This document shows positions 22,421 to 34,079 of a stretch of 64,000 bases of DNA, piece by piece. The stretch is from assembly GCA_036924085.1 (NCBI GenBank), contig JAVGWX010000005.1, forward strand, positions 97,316,172 to 97,380,171. Reading direction: 5' to 3'. The stretch comes from Ariolimax columbianus (lineage: Eukaryota; Mollusca; Gastropoda; Stylommatophora; Arionidae). Under the pieces are notes generated by a model. The model searched no databases, was not told where the DNA came from, and was given only the letters and a program-made list of their open reading frames with translations. Made by a program: the position numbers and the translations under genes. Each line of letters begins with the position of its first letter. The stretch's first letter is position 1.

Positions 22421-22468
<48 letters not shown>

Positions 22469-22475
22469 ATAGTTT
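21423..22475. repeat. GTA/AGC trinucleotide repeat field, about 1 kb
   Basis: Nearly continuous AGT/GTA trinucleotides with AGC, ACT and AAT variants, interrupted at about 21,495-21,600. All frames lacking TAG stay open, giving 332-aa Ser-rich and 341-aa Val-rich frames that are artefacts. The 3' end runs straight into an RTE fragment. Confidence 0.97.
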
Positions 22476-22484
22476 GGTTGTCTC

Positions 22485-22869
22485 GGCAGATTCATGACAA
22501 TTGTCCGCACGTTCCACGATGGCTCGAGAACTGCACAGAAGAGAATATAGTCTTCGCAATCATCAACGGTGTCAAACAGTGATGTGTGCTGGCAGCGGCA
22601 CTCTTTAGCATAGTCTTTGCAGCATTGATCTCTGATTGAGTTCGTGGTACTGCTGATAGCATGCATAGGAGGTACAGAATGCTAGGTCAGCTGTTCAATC
22701 CGGGAAGTAATAAAGATTTACGCAAAGGTGAATCAAGCATCACTCTTGAATCTCCTGTCCGTTGACCACTGCGCTCTTAACACCTACTCATAATAAGATA
22801 CTCAGTCCACCATAAAGGAGTTTTCGGCGGAGTTTAGCAATTTTTGTGTCATAATTAATACTAGGGAAA
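22485..22869 (+). pseudogene. RTE-like LINE reverse transcriptase fragment, part 1
   Basis: With frameshifts it reads MTIVRTFHDG, then INGVKQ-CVLAAALFSIVFA (the family's vTNGVKQGCVLaPtLFSi.F), then LLSVDHCALNTYS (position of the l.FADDcaL catalytic box, degraded), and VIINTRE (family: GLtIntkKTEv). The order is that of RT motifs 3-6. The fragment is cut by a SINE at 22,870. Confidence 0.78.
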
Positions 22870-23109
22870 CGGGAGACGGCGTGGGCTAGTAAGTAACACG
22901 GCTCACAGCACGAAGGTGCTGGGTTCGCTCTCCATAACAGCACCGGCCGCTACCCGAAGGAAGCAAACCCTTAGAAAATGCAGGAGGAAACAGACCCTTA
23001 CAAATTAAATGCATAACGAAGTCGGATGCACTGGGCCGACAGGAGTGACATAAAAAAATAGCCTTGGGAAATAGAGAAATAAGGCGAACGGAACAAACAA
23101 ACTAATTTA
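22870..23109 (+). mobile_element. SINE-C, tRNA-headed, with 13-bp target-site duplication
   Basis: Flanked by perfect direct repeats AATACTAGGGAAA at 22,857-22,869 and 23,110-23,122. The head has an A-box-like TGGGCTAGTAAG and a B-box-like GGTTCGCTCTCC (22,922-22,933). The body contains GAAGTCGGATGCACTGGGCC then GACAGGAGTGAC, the core shared with SINE-A. It ends ACGGAACAAACAAACTAATT. Inserted into an RTE reverse transcriptase relic. Confidence 0.9.
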
Positions 23110-23240
23110 AATACTAGGGAAATAGAGGTACCCTTCCAGTTTGCTTCTTATAAACCGTAGCTCGAAGCAAACTGCCTATACAAACCCACAGCCTACAGTC
23201 AGTCTATAGCTTCGCCTACCTAAGGAGTACAGAATAATAA
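23110..23240 (+). pseudogene. RTE-like LINE reverse transcriptase fragment, part 2
   Basis: Continuation of the fragment interrupted by SINE-C. Across one copy of the duplicated site the frame goes on as INTREIEVPFQFASYKP, matching the family's KTEV..QPAP.KP block. Decays soon afterwards. Confidence 0.6.
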
Positions 23241-23244
23241 GTTG

Positions 23245-24015
23245 GCTTAGGCGTTTGAGTCCCCCTGCGTCAATCGACTATATTTGTGACTCACTGTTGC
23301 AGCACGGCTCCAGGTCTTGTTCAGAACAGATAGGAATGCTGCTATTTGCTAGAGCGGAGCCATGCGGTGCGGGGACGCCTCTAGCAGTTGGCCGGGGGAA
23401 GTCTGTTGGAGCTGAGGAATAACCTATGAAGTTTCTTGTGAGCCGGGGTTTCATGATCCAGTGGGATGACATTACTAATCACCGACGTGGGTCAGTGTTA
23501 CCAAGATCGAGAGGAGGCCTGTTTTAGCTGAGACCTCCACGTTGCGGATGTAGTCATGCCATTGGATGCCCAGGATGCCTATTACCAGTTGCACAGAAGA
23601 GAGCAGGTCGTGGTCTTCAGACTTCGCACAGGCCACAATAGAGCTATTCAATAAATTGAAGATAGGTGGCACTGACGAATGCTCGTGTGGGACCGGGAAA
23701 ATGACCGCTGAATATTTGCTGCAAAACTGCCCGACATACGAGGATCAGAGAAAGCAGATGTGGCCATCACCAGTGGTAACACTAGACAAGCTCCATGGCA
23801 GTGTCGACAGCCTCAGGATGACCGCTGTTTTTTTTCTCGAAAAAATACAGGTTGACGTCTGACAGCGTACGAAGAAGAAGAAGAAGAAGAAGAAGAAGAA
23901 GAAGAAGAAGAAGAAGAAGAAGAAGGAACCATAACATAGGACAGGGTTGGTAGAGGTAGATTTTTGTTTCAATGGAAATCTTGCCGTTATTTCCATATTC
24001 GTCAGAGGTCATTCG
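23245..24015 (-). pseudogene. Opposite-strand RTE-type LINE C-terminal relic, split by a LINE insertion
   Basis: The minus-strand upstream half (24,012-23,924) reads GKISIETKIYLYQPCPMLWF, the equivalent of the kISl.TKi.LY..cVLsvLLYG block. The downstream half (23,580-23,245) reads GILGIQWHDYIRNVEVSAKT then a GL block, and ETPAHKKLHRLFLSSNRLPP, matching ILGIrWhDyvRN.eV..rTGL and TPAH.aL...l...GR.P of RTE/Proto2-like endonuclease-RT proteins. The segment at 23,573-23,923 between the halves is an unrelated plus-strand LINE fragment. About 20-25 codons appear lost at the junction. Confidence 0.75.
23573..23923 (+). mobile_element. RNase H LINE (Nimb/I-like) copy 0, 3' fragment with long GAA tail
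   Basis: About 300 bp of the 3' end of the same LINE family as 38.66-41.28 kb, starting at the DAYYQL codons and ending GACAGCGTAC followed by a GAA tail of about 52 bp (23,871-23,923). It keeps CSCGTGKMTAEYLLQNCP (zinc-knuckle-like tail) but has lost about 15 bp (the LRYHL codons). 5' truncated. No target-site duplication found, consistent with a target deletion. Confidence 0.9.
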
Positions 24016-24019
24016 TAGC

Positions 24020-25430
24020 AGACGTAGCAGACACAGCAGACATTTCCTAATATCTAATCTGGGACTAACTTTAATTACATTGTAGCTATGCCCTCTTGTT
24101 CTTGTAGGTGGTGGTATTTTGAAACAAAATACTTGTTATAGTCTAATTTATCCGTTCCTTTGATTATTTTATGTCACCTCGAATTCTTCTCTTTTCTAGA
24201 CACTGTAGTCCGGTTCTTCTGAGTCTTTCCTCATAACTGTAATTCTGGAATCCCACTATCAGCTGTATCACTCTTTTTTAAAATCCTTTCCAGCATGTTT
24301 ATATCTCCTCTACGATAAGGACTCCACACCTGTACCAAGTACTCCAATCTAGGTCTAACAAATGCTTTATACAGTTTGACTATCACTTCTTTGCTTCTAT
24401 GGTTAATATTTCTTTTTATCATATCTAACATTGCAGTTGCCTTTTTCACTGCTACCTGGATTTTCTCACTCACTTTACCTATATGATATATTATAAACCC
24501 GTACGTCCCTTTCCTTTGATATAATTCTAATACTATTCACGCCCATTCTGTAATTATGTTCCGTATTGGATCTACCATGTGGATGACTGTACATTTATCT
24601 ACATTATCTAAACTCTATTTGCCAGCTCGCACACCATTCTCTAATTTTTTCTAAATCCGACTAAAGTATATCCACTTCTGCTTTAGATGAGACACTACTG
24701 CATAGTTTTGTGTCATCAGCGAATTTAGCAATCATGGATCCCATATCAATGCCCAAATCGTTTATATATATCAAGAACAAAATTGGTCCCAAAACTGAGC
24801 CTGGGGCACTCTACTTTTTACTTCACACCACTCAGAGTACTCCTTATTTATGCCCACCCTCTGCCTTCTTCCCGTTAACCAATTTTCAATCCATTTGGCA
24901 ACTTCCATTCTTATTCCATGTAAATTTAACTTTCTATAAAATCTTTGATGAGATGCTCTTTCAAAAGCCTTTGCAAAATCTAGATAAATAACATCTACTG
25001 TCTCCCCTTTATCTATCATTTTAGTAACCTCCTCCATGAAATCTAATAGATTTGTTAAGTACGATCTTCCTCTAGCAAACCAATGCTGACTATTTCTGAT
25101 TAGATTAAACTTGTCTAAATGCTTTACAATATTTTCTTTGATTACTGACTTTAACAATTTACAGACAATGCTCGTTAAACACCGGTCTATACTTTGCTCT
25201 ATCTAACTCTTTGAATAAGGGAATCACTCCTGCATCTTTCCAATCACCTGGAACAATCCCATTTACAAGTGAGTGAGAACATAATATAGTCAATGGTTTT
25301 TCTAGTTGGTCTCTAATTTAAAAAAAATTTTGGATGAATACCATTTTGACCAGAACATTTATCCACTTTCAACCCTTCTAATTTTTTTCAAAACCATTTC
25401 ATCTGTAGTACAGACATATCTTAATGGAAC
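24020..25430 (-). pseudogene. CR1-clade LINE reverse transcriptase relic
   Basis: The minus strand covers most of a CR1 RT. Near 25.18 kb it reads TSIVCKLLKSVIKENIVKHL, at 25.1 kb DKFNLIRNSQHWFARGRSYL, at 25.0 kb DVIYLDFAKAFERASHQRFY (motif A, catalytic Asp kept), at 24.9 kb KWIENWLTGRRQRVGIN, at 24.83 kb SRVPQAQFWDQF (the GVPQGSVLGP motif, mutated), and at 24.36-24.47 kb KATAMLDMIKRNINHRSKEV. It ends at LVPD-ILG (family: RLDIRk) near 24,040, short of the SQRVVNAWN tail. Several frameshifts. Inactive. Confidence 0.88.
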
Positions 25431-25775
25431 TGTATCCATATTACAAAACTGATCACTATTATAATTGTAGAAGAGTCTAATGTTACAATACTGATCCCTA
25501 TTATAATTGTAGAAGAGTCTAATGTTACAATACTGATCACTATTATAATTGTAGAAGAGTCTAATGTTACAATACTGATCCCTATTATAATTGTAGAAGA
25601 GTCTAATGTTACAATACTGATCACTATTATAATTGTAGAAGAGTCTAATGTTACAATACTGATCACTATTATGATTGTAGATGAGTCAAATGTTATAATA
25701 CTGATCAATATTTTAACTGTAGAGGAATATAATGTTGCAACACTGATCACTACTTTCATGGATTGTAGTCTTATG
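25430..25775. repeat. 42-bp minisatellite, about 8 copies
   Basis: The unit contains TGTTACAATACTGATCACTA then TTATAATTGTAGAAGAGTCT, with an exact 42-bp period. It abuts the 5' end of the CR1 relic. Period divisible by three, giving a 112-codon minus-strand frame (ISIVTLDSSTIII repeats) with no independent coding support. Confidence 0.95.
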
Positions 25776-25779
25776 CTTC

Positions 25780-26410
25780 AATATTGATAACTAAATATTC
25801 ATATTAAACTATATTAAGAGAAAGAGCTAATTACGGCTAGTAGCTGAGAATTGTAGCATTTCCATAGTGTCAATATTCATTAATCACATGCAACAGTTAA
25901 TATAACAATACGTAACGCGCGAACTACTGTTACCAGTCAGTCCTACTGAAAAGTGATTTTGTCAACAAACAGCCATGCAAATGAAAGCGAGTTTAAAGTC
26001 TTACTTCTCAATCCCACTGGGCTAAACGTGCATGGATTGATAAGTGACAGAATATAAGTAGCTTTCAGAAAACATGCCAACGTGATTATCATTTGGAAAG
26101 TGAGACTGAAATATGCTTGTTCCGTTTTCATCACGTTTATCAAAAGCCACTTTGATAAAACGATTTAAAAAACACAACTTGTCTCGGTTTTGCACAGTAG
26201 ATAAACTCAAATTTAATGGATGTCATCTCTCTACTTAGATCATGTTTCTGTTTGTACACGTGTATATGACCTCTAATATGGTACACAATGGCATGTACTG
26301 TTCCAGCGTTAATATTCCTAATCACACGATAAAACGACATTATTTCGCCGGCCACACACAACGCTACCGTCGGCCACAGGAGTGTCGCAAATCACGAGCC
26401 TTAAACCTCT
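25780..26410. other. No recognised feature
   Basis: Unique-looking sequence with short incidental frames. Confidence 0.4.
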
Positions 26411-26414
26411 CCTG

Positions 26415-26554
26415 CACGAGAAGTAAAAGCAGCAGCAGAAGAAGAATAGGAAGAACAAGAAAAAGAAAAAAAGAAAAAGAAAGGAAAAATAAGGAAATAA
26501 GAAAAGGTGAAGAATTAAGCAGTAGCAGAAGAACAAAAAGAAGAGAAAGAAGAA

Positions 26555-26589
<35 letters not shown>

Positions 26590-26755
26590 CGAAGAATGGG
26601 ACACACAAAGCAGTACCTAAAGAGGAAAATGAAAAGCAGAAGAAGAGAAAAAGAAGAAGAAGTACAAGAAAGAAGAAAAAAAAGAATGGAAAATATAAAG
26701 CAGTTCCTAAAGAGGAAAACGAAGAGAATAAGAATAAGAGAAGAACAAGAAGAAC

Positions 26756-26787
<32 letters not shown>

Positions 26788-26862
26788 TAGAGGAAGAAGA
26801 AGAACAAGACGAAGATAAAGAAGAATGAAAAGAAATAGATGCAGTTAAAGAAGAAATTTATA
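26415..26862. repeat. Polypurine GAA/AGAAGA-rich tract
   Basis: About 450 bp of almost pure A/G on the plus strand, including AGAAGAAGAAGAAGAAG and an AAT run (26,757-26,789). It embeds a duplicated motif AAGCAGTACCTAAAGAGGAA / AAGCAGTTCCTAAAGAGGAA (26,608 and 26,698). The Lys/Arg/Glu-rich frame 26,242-26,790 is a consequence of composition. Confidence 0.9.
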
Positions 26863-26864
26863 CA

Positions 26865-27632
26865 ATGACTATAGAACAAGTTAAAGAGAAGAAGAATAAC
26901 AAGAATGACGACATAATGACGACCACCTAATACATTGACAGTATCTTTCACTTGCCACCTGGTCATGTTTATTTGTAACGATTGCGTTATTTGTGGTTGT
27001 GGCTGTTCTATTCCATCTGTGCTGTGTTATTAATAGATCTGGAGCGACGCCAAATGGACACAGATGTTGCTAGGCAACGGGTGGCGCACACGAGAGTGAG
27101 CAACCATTTTAATATCTTTGGATCGAGGGGTAATACGCGTGGGAGACGAACTTGGCAAGGGTGTTGGGAGGAAGAGGGGCAGACCGTGGAGGTTGAAGTG
27201 AGGGAGAGGTAGGAGAATAACTTGTCGAGGGTGTTGGGAGGGGAGGGAAAGGGTGAAGTAGCAGAGCTACTCATGGAGGTTAATAGAAGGAAGCAGAGAA
27301 ACTTGTTGAATTCGATGAAGGAGATGAGGTGGTAGAAGGGAGTAGAGCTGTTCGGGGAAGGTGATCGGAGGGAGCAGGTAGGAGAAGTGATCGTGCATGG
27401 AGGTGGGGTGAGATGGTGGAGGAGCATGGGGGAGAGGAGGAGTAGAGGTGTTCGTAGAGGGTGTTGCGAGAGAGCAGATAGGTGAAGTGTTCGTGCTGAC
27501 AGGAGTGGGAGAGGTGTTATGGAGGAGGAAGAGGAAGCAAAAGTGGTGTTCGTAGATATGTCTAAAAAACACCACTAGGTGGATTTGTTAAATTCAATGT
27601 TGATGTTTCTACGTCCCATTCGAGGGAAAGGG

Positions 27633-27634
<2 letters not shown>
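26865..27634. repeat. G/A-rich degenerate repeats
   Basis: The first part is unique. From about 27,130 to 27,550 the plus strand is G/A-rich with recurring GAGGGTGTTGGGAGG and GAGGTGTTCGT motifs at irregular 45-60 bp spacing. Probably an old, eroded minisatellite. Confidence 0.6.
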
Positions 27635-28505
<871 letters not shown>

Positions 28506-28527
28506 ATATATCTATGTGTATGTCTGT

Positions 28528-28529
<2 letters not shown>

Positions 28530-28565
<36 letters not shown>

Positions 28566-28586
28566 AAATACACACACACACACACA
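28530..28586. repeat. TA and CA dinucleotide repeats
   Basis: A TA run (28,532-28,562) followed by a CA run (28,568-28,586), directly after the tetranucleotide array. Confidence 0.95.
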
Positions 28587-28589
28587 GAT

Positions 28590-29950
28590 CTGGGTATAAA
28601 TATCCGTATGTGTCTGCCTTGCCTGTGTGCATGTTTCTCTGTTATCTGTCTAACTGTGTATCATTCAGCCTATCTCCAGATATGCTATGTTGTAAAAGAT
28701 AACTAGCAGTGCCATCTAGCAACTCTAGTGTAGAAGACTGTCCAAACTAGCATCTGTTACACACGTCATTTACACAATGGGAAACCCTGCCACCAGTCTT
28801 CTGGTAGTCTTCTGGTATTGAAAAACAAAACCCACACAAAATTCAGAAAATAACCTCTCATTTATGAAATATAAGTACAACAGATTCAATTATCGCGTCG
28901 GGAGTTTTCAAATAAATATAAGACACAAAGGTGTAACAGGTTCATAACATAGATCTGATAACACGTATTTGCATTTTACCAAGAACATTGAGCCAAAGAT
29001 ATCGAAGACATGATGAAAGAATCGGGGACAACAATGGAGGTCGAAACAAGAATATATTTGGTTCATCTGTCGGCTGTATCTCGCTGTCGCAAAACAAGCT
29101 ATCTGGTGGAGAGGTTGGCAATATGCGTCTCCTCAATCCAATAGCTCACTCCCACGAGAGTAATTCAATTGTCTGCTACAACACACCTTACGATAGCAGA
29201 ATCAATCGATAATTCCTGTCAGGAGATTTATTTGAACGCAAGCTTCTTGAGATGTATTTGTTCTGGTTTGTTTTCTCTCCAACATAACTGCCGCCTTTTC
29301 TACGCACTTGGCGACGAAACGGTGCAAACTATTTTGGAGCACGAGGGAAATAATAAGTTAAAAAAAACTACAGAAATAGCTTGAGAAGATTTAATTGTGG
29401 GCACAGAATGAGAACACATTGAGGCTCAAATAAATTATGGTTGTGACGTAGGGCCCAAACGAGAGTTAGCTATCCAAGCTAATTGGAGATTCTGAAGTTA
29501 TGCTGGGTTTGTAGGTCAGCTATTTATGGCTTGAGGGTGGAGTACCCATGCCATGGAAATCCACTTAACAAAAAAACAAACAAGTGTACAAATAGTGTTT
29601 AATTAGCGGAAGTGAGAAAAACAGACACTAGTACGGATTTACATGCACTTTCGAGGGCTTAATGATGACTGTTTAAATATACAGCTAATCAGACGTGTCT
29701 GATTGAGATGGTACGAGACAGAAGGTAGATCTATTCAAAAATCAGAGGATATGAAATATAGATGAGTATATTTGTGCTGGTGATATCAGGAAAGTTATCT
29801 AAGGATACATAGAGACAATGCCAGGAACACCAGTACATGGTTAGAACATAAACAAAGTGCGCTTCACTGATAGCACAGAATGAGTCAGATTTGCAAGAAG
29901 AGGTCAACATAGTGGTTTTGGAACGAAAATAAAGGCCTCGGCTAAAATGT
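28590..29950. other. No recognised gene
   Basis: About 1.35 kb of mostly unique sequence. Two short plus frames (28,988-29,384) show no domain. I see no splice-supported exon or known transposon. Confidence 0.35.
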
Positions 29951-29951
29951 C

Positions 29952-31158
29952 TCTTTGACTAACTGGCTACCAATAGAATTTACATATGACTCACTGCCTA
30001 CCACTGCAATGTATCTATGACTCACCAGCTACAACTAGAATGTATCTCTGACTCAGTTGCTACCAGTAAAATGTACCCATGACTCACCAGCAACCACTAG
30101 AATGAATCTATGACTAATTGGCTACGACTAGAATGTATTTTTGACGAATTGGCTACCACTAAAACCTATTTATGATTAACTTGTTACCACTAGAATGTAT
30201 TTATGACTAATTTGCTACCACTAAGATGTATTTACGACTAACTTGTGACCACTAGAATGTATCTATGACTAACTGGCTAACAGTATAATGTATTAATGAC
30301 TAACTGACTACCACTACAATGCATCTATGACTTAACTGGTTACCATTAGAATGTATGTATGACTACCACTAGAATGAATTTTTGATTAACTGGCTACCGC
30401 TACAATGTATTTATGACTAACTGGCTACCATTAGAATGTATCTATGACTAACTGGCTACCACTAGAATGTATATATGACGACCTGGCTAAACTAGAACGT
30501 ATCAATTACTAACTGGCTACCACTAGAAAGTATCTATGATTGACAGGCTACTACTATAATGTATTTATGACTAACTGGCTACCATTAGAATGTATCTATG
30601 ACTAACTGGCTACCACTATAATGTAGTTATGACTAACTGCCTACCACTAGAATGTATCAATGACTAACTGGCTACCACTACAATGTATATATGACTAACT
30701 GATTACCACTACAATGTATATATAACTAATCAGCTACCAATAAAACGTGACTACGACTCACCAGCTACCACTACAATGTATCTATGACTCACTGGTTACC
30801 GCTACAATGTATCTATGACTCACCAGCTACCACTACGATGTGTCTATGACTCACTGGTTACCCCTACAATGTGTCTATGACTAACTGGCTACCACTATAA
30901 TGAATGTATGACTAACTGGGTACCCCTACAATGTATCTATGACTCACCAACTACCACTACAATGTATCTGTGGCTCACTGGTTACAATTAGCATGTATCT
31001 ATGACTCATTGACTACCACTAAAATGTACCTATGACTCCTCAGCTACCACTAGAATGTACCTATGACTCATCAGATACCACTAGAATGTACCTATGACTC
31101 ATCAGTACCACTACAATGTACCTATGATTCATTAGCTACCACTAGAATTTATCTTTAA
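29952..31158. repeat. 31-bp minisatellite, about 38 copies
   Basis: The unit reads GACTAACTGGCTACCACTAG then AATGTATCTAT. There are two variant classes: GACTAACTGG-type in the left two thirds and GACTCACCAG-type mainly at both edges. Longest minisatellite here by copy number; diverged throughout, so old. Confidence 0.96.
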
Positions 31159-31159
31159 C

Positions 31160-31620
31160 CTCTTCGTCGTGTTACTCTTTCACTTACGTGTGAGTACATG
31201 GAAACACCACTGCACTTTCTATGCGTTCCCTGCGTCAAAACAATTTGTCTACATTTGAAATGGTGAATCTATAGCATTTTGTTTTACACCAAAAGATTGC
31301 TAAACTCATACATAACTCATTTTGTGTTACGTTTTATGAATTGCATGCTGGTAGATGAATGATAAACATGTAAAGGCCATTGCAGATTTGGTCTCTGGGT
31401 CTCATAGTCCCTGTGTCTCGTAGTCCGAGGTGCTTGTGTGCCAGAGACTTGTAGTCCCTGGGTTATATTGTACCAGGGTCTCATGCTGGAGAAGAAAGGA
31501 CACACCCAAAGAGCATTACTTAACATGTCGTAAAAGACGACTAAATAGAGTTGTGAATGCTGGTAATTGTATCATTTAAAAAGACTAGTGCCACAGATAA
31601 CACATCTGTAAAAGAACACA
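31160..31620. other. No recognised feature
   Basis: Contains a local GTAGTCC/CTCATAGTCCCTG repetition near 31,395-31,460. Otherwise unique. Confidence 0.4.
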
Positions 31621-31624
31621 TGTA

Positions 31625-31908
31625 ACAGTATCATGAGTCAGTGGCATTGTCATGTACTTCAGATGTGTATGGAAATAATGTATCAGTAACATTGTCATGT
31701 GCTCCAAGATGTGTGTGGAAGTAATGTGTCAGTGGCATTGTCATGTACTCCAGATGTATATGGAAGTCATGTGTCACTGGCATTGTCATGTACTCCAGAT
31801 GTGTGGAAGTAATGTGTCAGTGGCATTGTCATGTACTAAAGATGTATATGGAAGTCATGTGTCAGTGGCATTGTAATGCACTTCAGATGTGTATGGAAGA
31901 TAGCGTTA
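31625..31908. repeat. About 45-bp minisatellite, 6 copies
   Basis: Units contain GTGTCAGTGGCATTGTCATG then TACTCCAGATGTGTATGGAA, with small indels between units. Confidence 0.93.
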
Positions 31909-31909
31909 T

Positions 31910-33220
31910 GTGTGTATCATATTTTGCGACATGACACGTACAAAGCATAGGCGTTAGATGAGACAATAATGTACTAGAAGTTGGAAGAGGCCAGTTAGAG
32001 GCCAGCTATGTTGGACATTCTTCGTCCAAACCGAGCCAAATTTTCTTTTTAGTTATTATCCTCGGGTTTGGGCGATAGTCTATCTGATTTAGCACGTGTA
32101 AGACGATTGTAGCTGGTGTTAGGGGTTAGTCATTTAGAGGAATAGGGGTAGAACTTGCGTATCGCCAATGTTGTTGCTGCTAGTTGTCACCAGAATTTGG
32201 TAGAGGTGTTAGACACGCTCATTGCTGTAGTAGCTAGAGATAAAAGCAAGGGGACATGCTGTCACATTGAGATATACAGGGTGACAAGATAGCCAGAGAA
32301 CTAATGAGACCTCAAGAACGTGAGACCTTAATAGAATGGCAAGTGATGTAGGCAGGAAAGTGATTCGGTCGGCTCACTGGTCAGCGTGGTGGCGACAGAA
32401 GTACCTCGTTACTGTTGGACATGTAGAATAGGGAGACGCATAGGACCAATAAAGGCAGATACATAATTCATGTAAGGGACTAGCTGACCGGAAGGCTATC
32501 CAACTATGTTCCTTTTGTAATTGCAATCTACCCAAATGGAATGAATGGTTACCCTTCCCGAGCGACACAAGAGAAAACACTGATCATGCAAGTAATTCAG
32601 TTGATGACAACATAACAGTGGTTACAGGTACATCAGTTTTTGATTAATTGTTGGAAAATAGAGAAAAACTGATTTTTTGTGCAAGTGAATCAGTTGGTAA
32701 CAACGTATCAGTAGTTTTCACGGACATCAGTTCTTGATGATCTGCTGGAAGAGAGTTAAAACGGCCGATGTCTGATTCTACCCAAAAAGTGTAATGTGGA
32801 CATCTAAAAGAGCAGTCTCGTAGACTCACCAATAGCTGCTCAAAGCAAGTTGTCTCGAACGTTGTCTGTACCAAATTGGTCAAAAGGGTCGACCATAACA
32901 CCACGATCAAAAGTGAAGAATACCATAGTGCTCCTCAGGGAACTCACTTACAAAATGCATTTGAAAAGTTCTTTGTCCATAGCAGGATCCGGAGTTAAGT
33001 GAAGCTGCAGACTGTAGGAGACCAGCCACATCGCCAGATGACAAAGGGCACTACAAGACCACAAAATAGATAGGAAATCAATTAAAAACTAGATGCATAT
33101 TGTTAATTTTGTAGTAGAAGAGGATACATAATAGAAGACAGAAATGGGTTATCTGGGAGGTCTGCTACCGAAACACTATTTTGTCCAAGTTTCCTGGAAA
33201 GATCTCAGCTGTTTGGTTGT
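31910..33220. other. Unclassified region with a diverged dispersed repeat
   Basis: No gene recognised. Within 32,590-32,760 two imperfect copies of a roughly 100-bp segment lie in tandem (AATTCAGTTGATGACAAC and AATCAGTTGGTAACAACG starts). The segment with ACATCAGTTCTTGATGATCT (about 32,724-32,743) recurs near 43,336, suggesting a very old dispersed repeat. Confidence 0.4.
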
Positions 33221-33224
33221 TTCG

Positions 33225-34018
33225 TGTTCAGCTGTATTTTGCCCCGTGTTCAGATGTAGGTTGTCCCGTCTTCAGCTTATGTTGCCCCGTGTTCAGCTGT
33301 AGGTTCCTCCGTGTTCAGCTGTAGGTTGCCCGTGTTCAGCTGTAGATTGCCTCGGGTTCAGCTGTAGGTTACCCCGTGTTCAGCTCTAAGTTGCCCCGTC
33401 TTCAGCTGTAGGTTGCCCTATGTTGAGCTGTATGGTTGTCCCATGTTTAGCTGTAGGTTGTCCATTGTTCAGGGGTAGGTTGCCCCGTGTTCAGCTGTAG
33501 GTTTCCCCGTGTTCAGCTGTATGGTTACCCATGTTCAGCTGTTTGGTTACCCGTGTTCAGCTGTATGTTGCCCGTGTTCAGCTGTAGGTTCCCCCGTGTT
33601 CAGCTGTAGGTTGCCCGTGTTCAGCTGTAGATTGCCTCGGGTTCAGCTGTAGGTTACCTCGTGTTCAGCTCTAAGTTGCCCCGTCTTCAGCTGTAGGTTG
33701 CCCTGTGTTCAGCTGTATGGTTGTCCCATGTTTAGCTGTAGGTTGTCCATTGTTCAGGTGTAGGTTGCCCCGTGTTCAGCTGCAGGTTTCCCCATGTTCA
33801 GCTGTATGGTTACCCATGTTCAGCTGTTTGGTTACCCGTGTTCAGCTGTATGGTTACCCGTGTTCAGCTGTATGGTTACCCGTGTTCAGCTGTATGGTTG
33901 TCCCATGTTTAGCTGTATGTTGTCCATTGTTCAGCTGTAGGCTGTACCTTGTTCAGCTGTAGATTGTCCCATATTCAGCTGTAGGTTGTCCTATATTCAT
34001 TCACCTGTAAGTTATCCT
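33225..34018. repeat. 21-22-bp minisatellite with 285-bp higher-order repeat
   Basis: About 36 units of GTTCAGCTGTAGGTTGCCCC and variants. The order of variant units is repeated at 285 bp (CTCTAAGTTGCCCCGTCTTC at 33,384 and 33,669), showing a block duplication of about 13 units. Confidence 0.96.
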
Positions 34019-34079
34019 GTGGTCAGTTTTATTGTTGTCTTATGTATAAGAAGTTTGTGGGTCCTATACACGAGTTGCA

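Noticed and set aside
21499..22582. 332-aa Ser-rich and 341-aa Val-rich open frames
   Set aside because: Both are translations of a GTA/AGC trinucleotide field in different frames; no domain and no start context.
23475..23672. 65-aa minus-strand open frame as one protein
   Set aside because: Its first half is antisense to a LINE fragment and its second half is an RTE-type relic; a junction chimera.
26242..26790. 182-aa Lys/Arg/Glu-rich open frame as a basic nuclear protein
   Set aside because: Composition is explained entirely by the polypurine tract; no domain.
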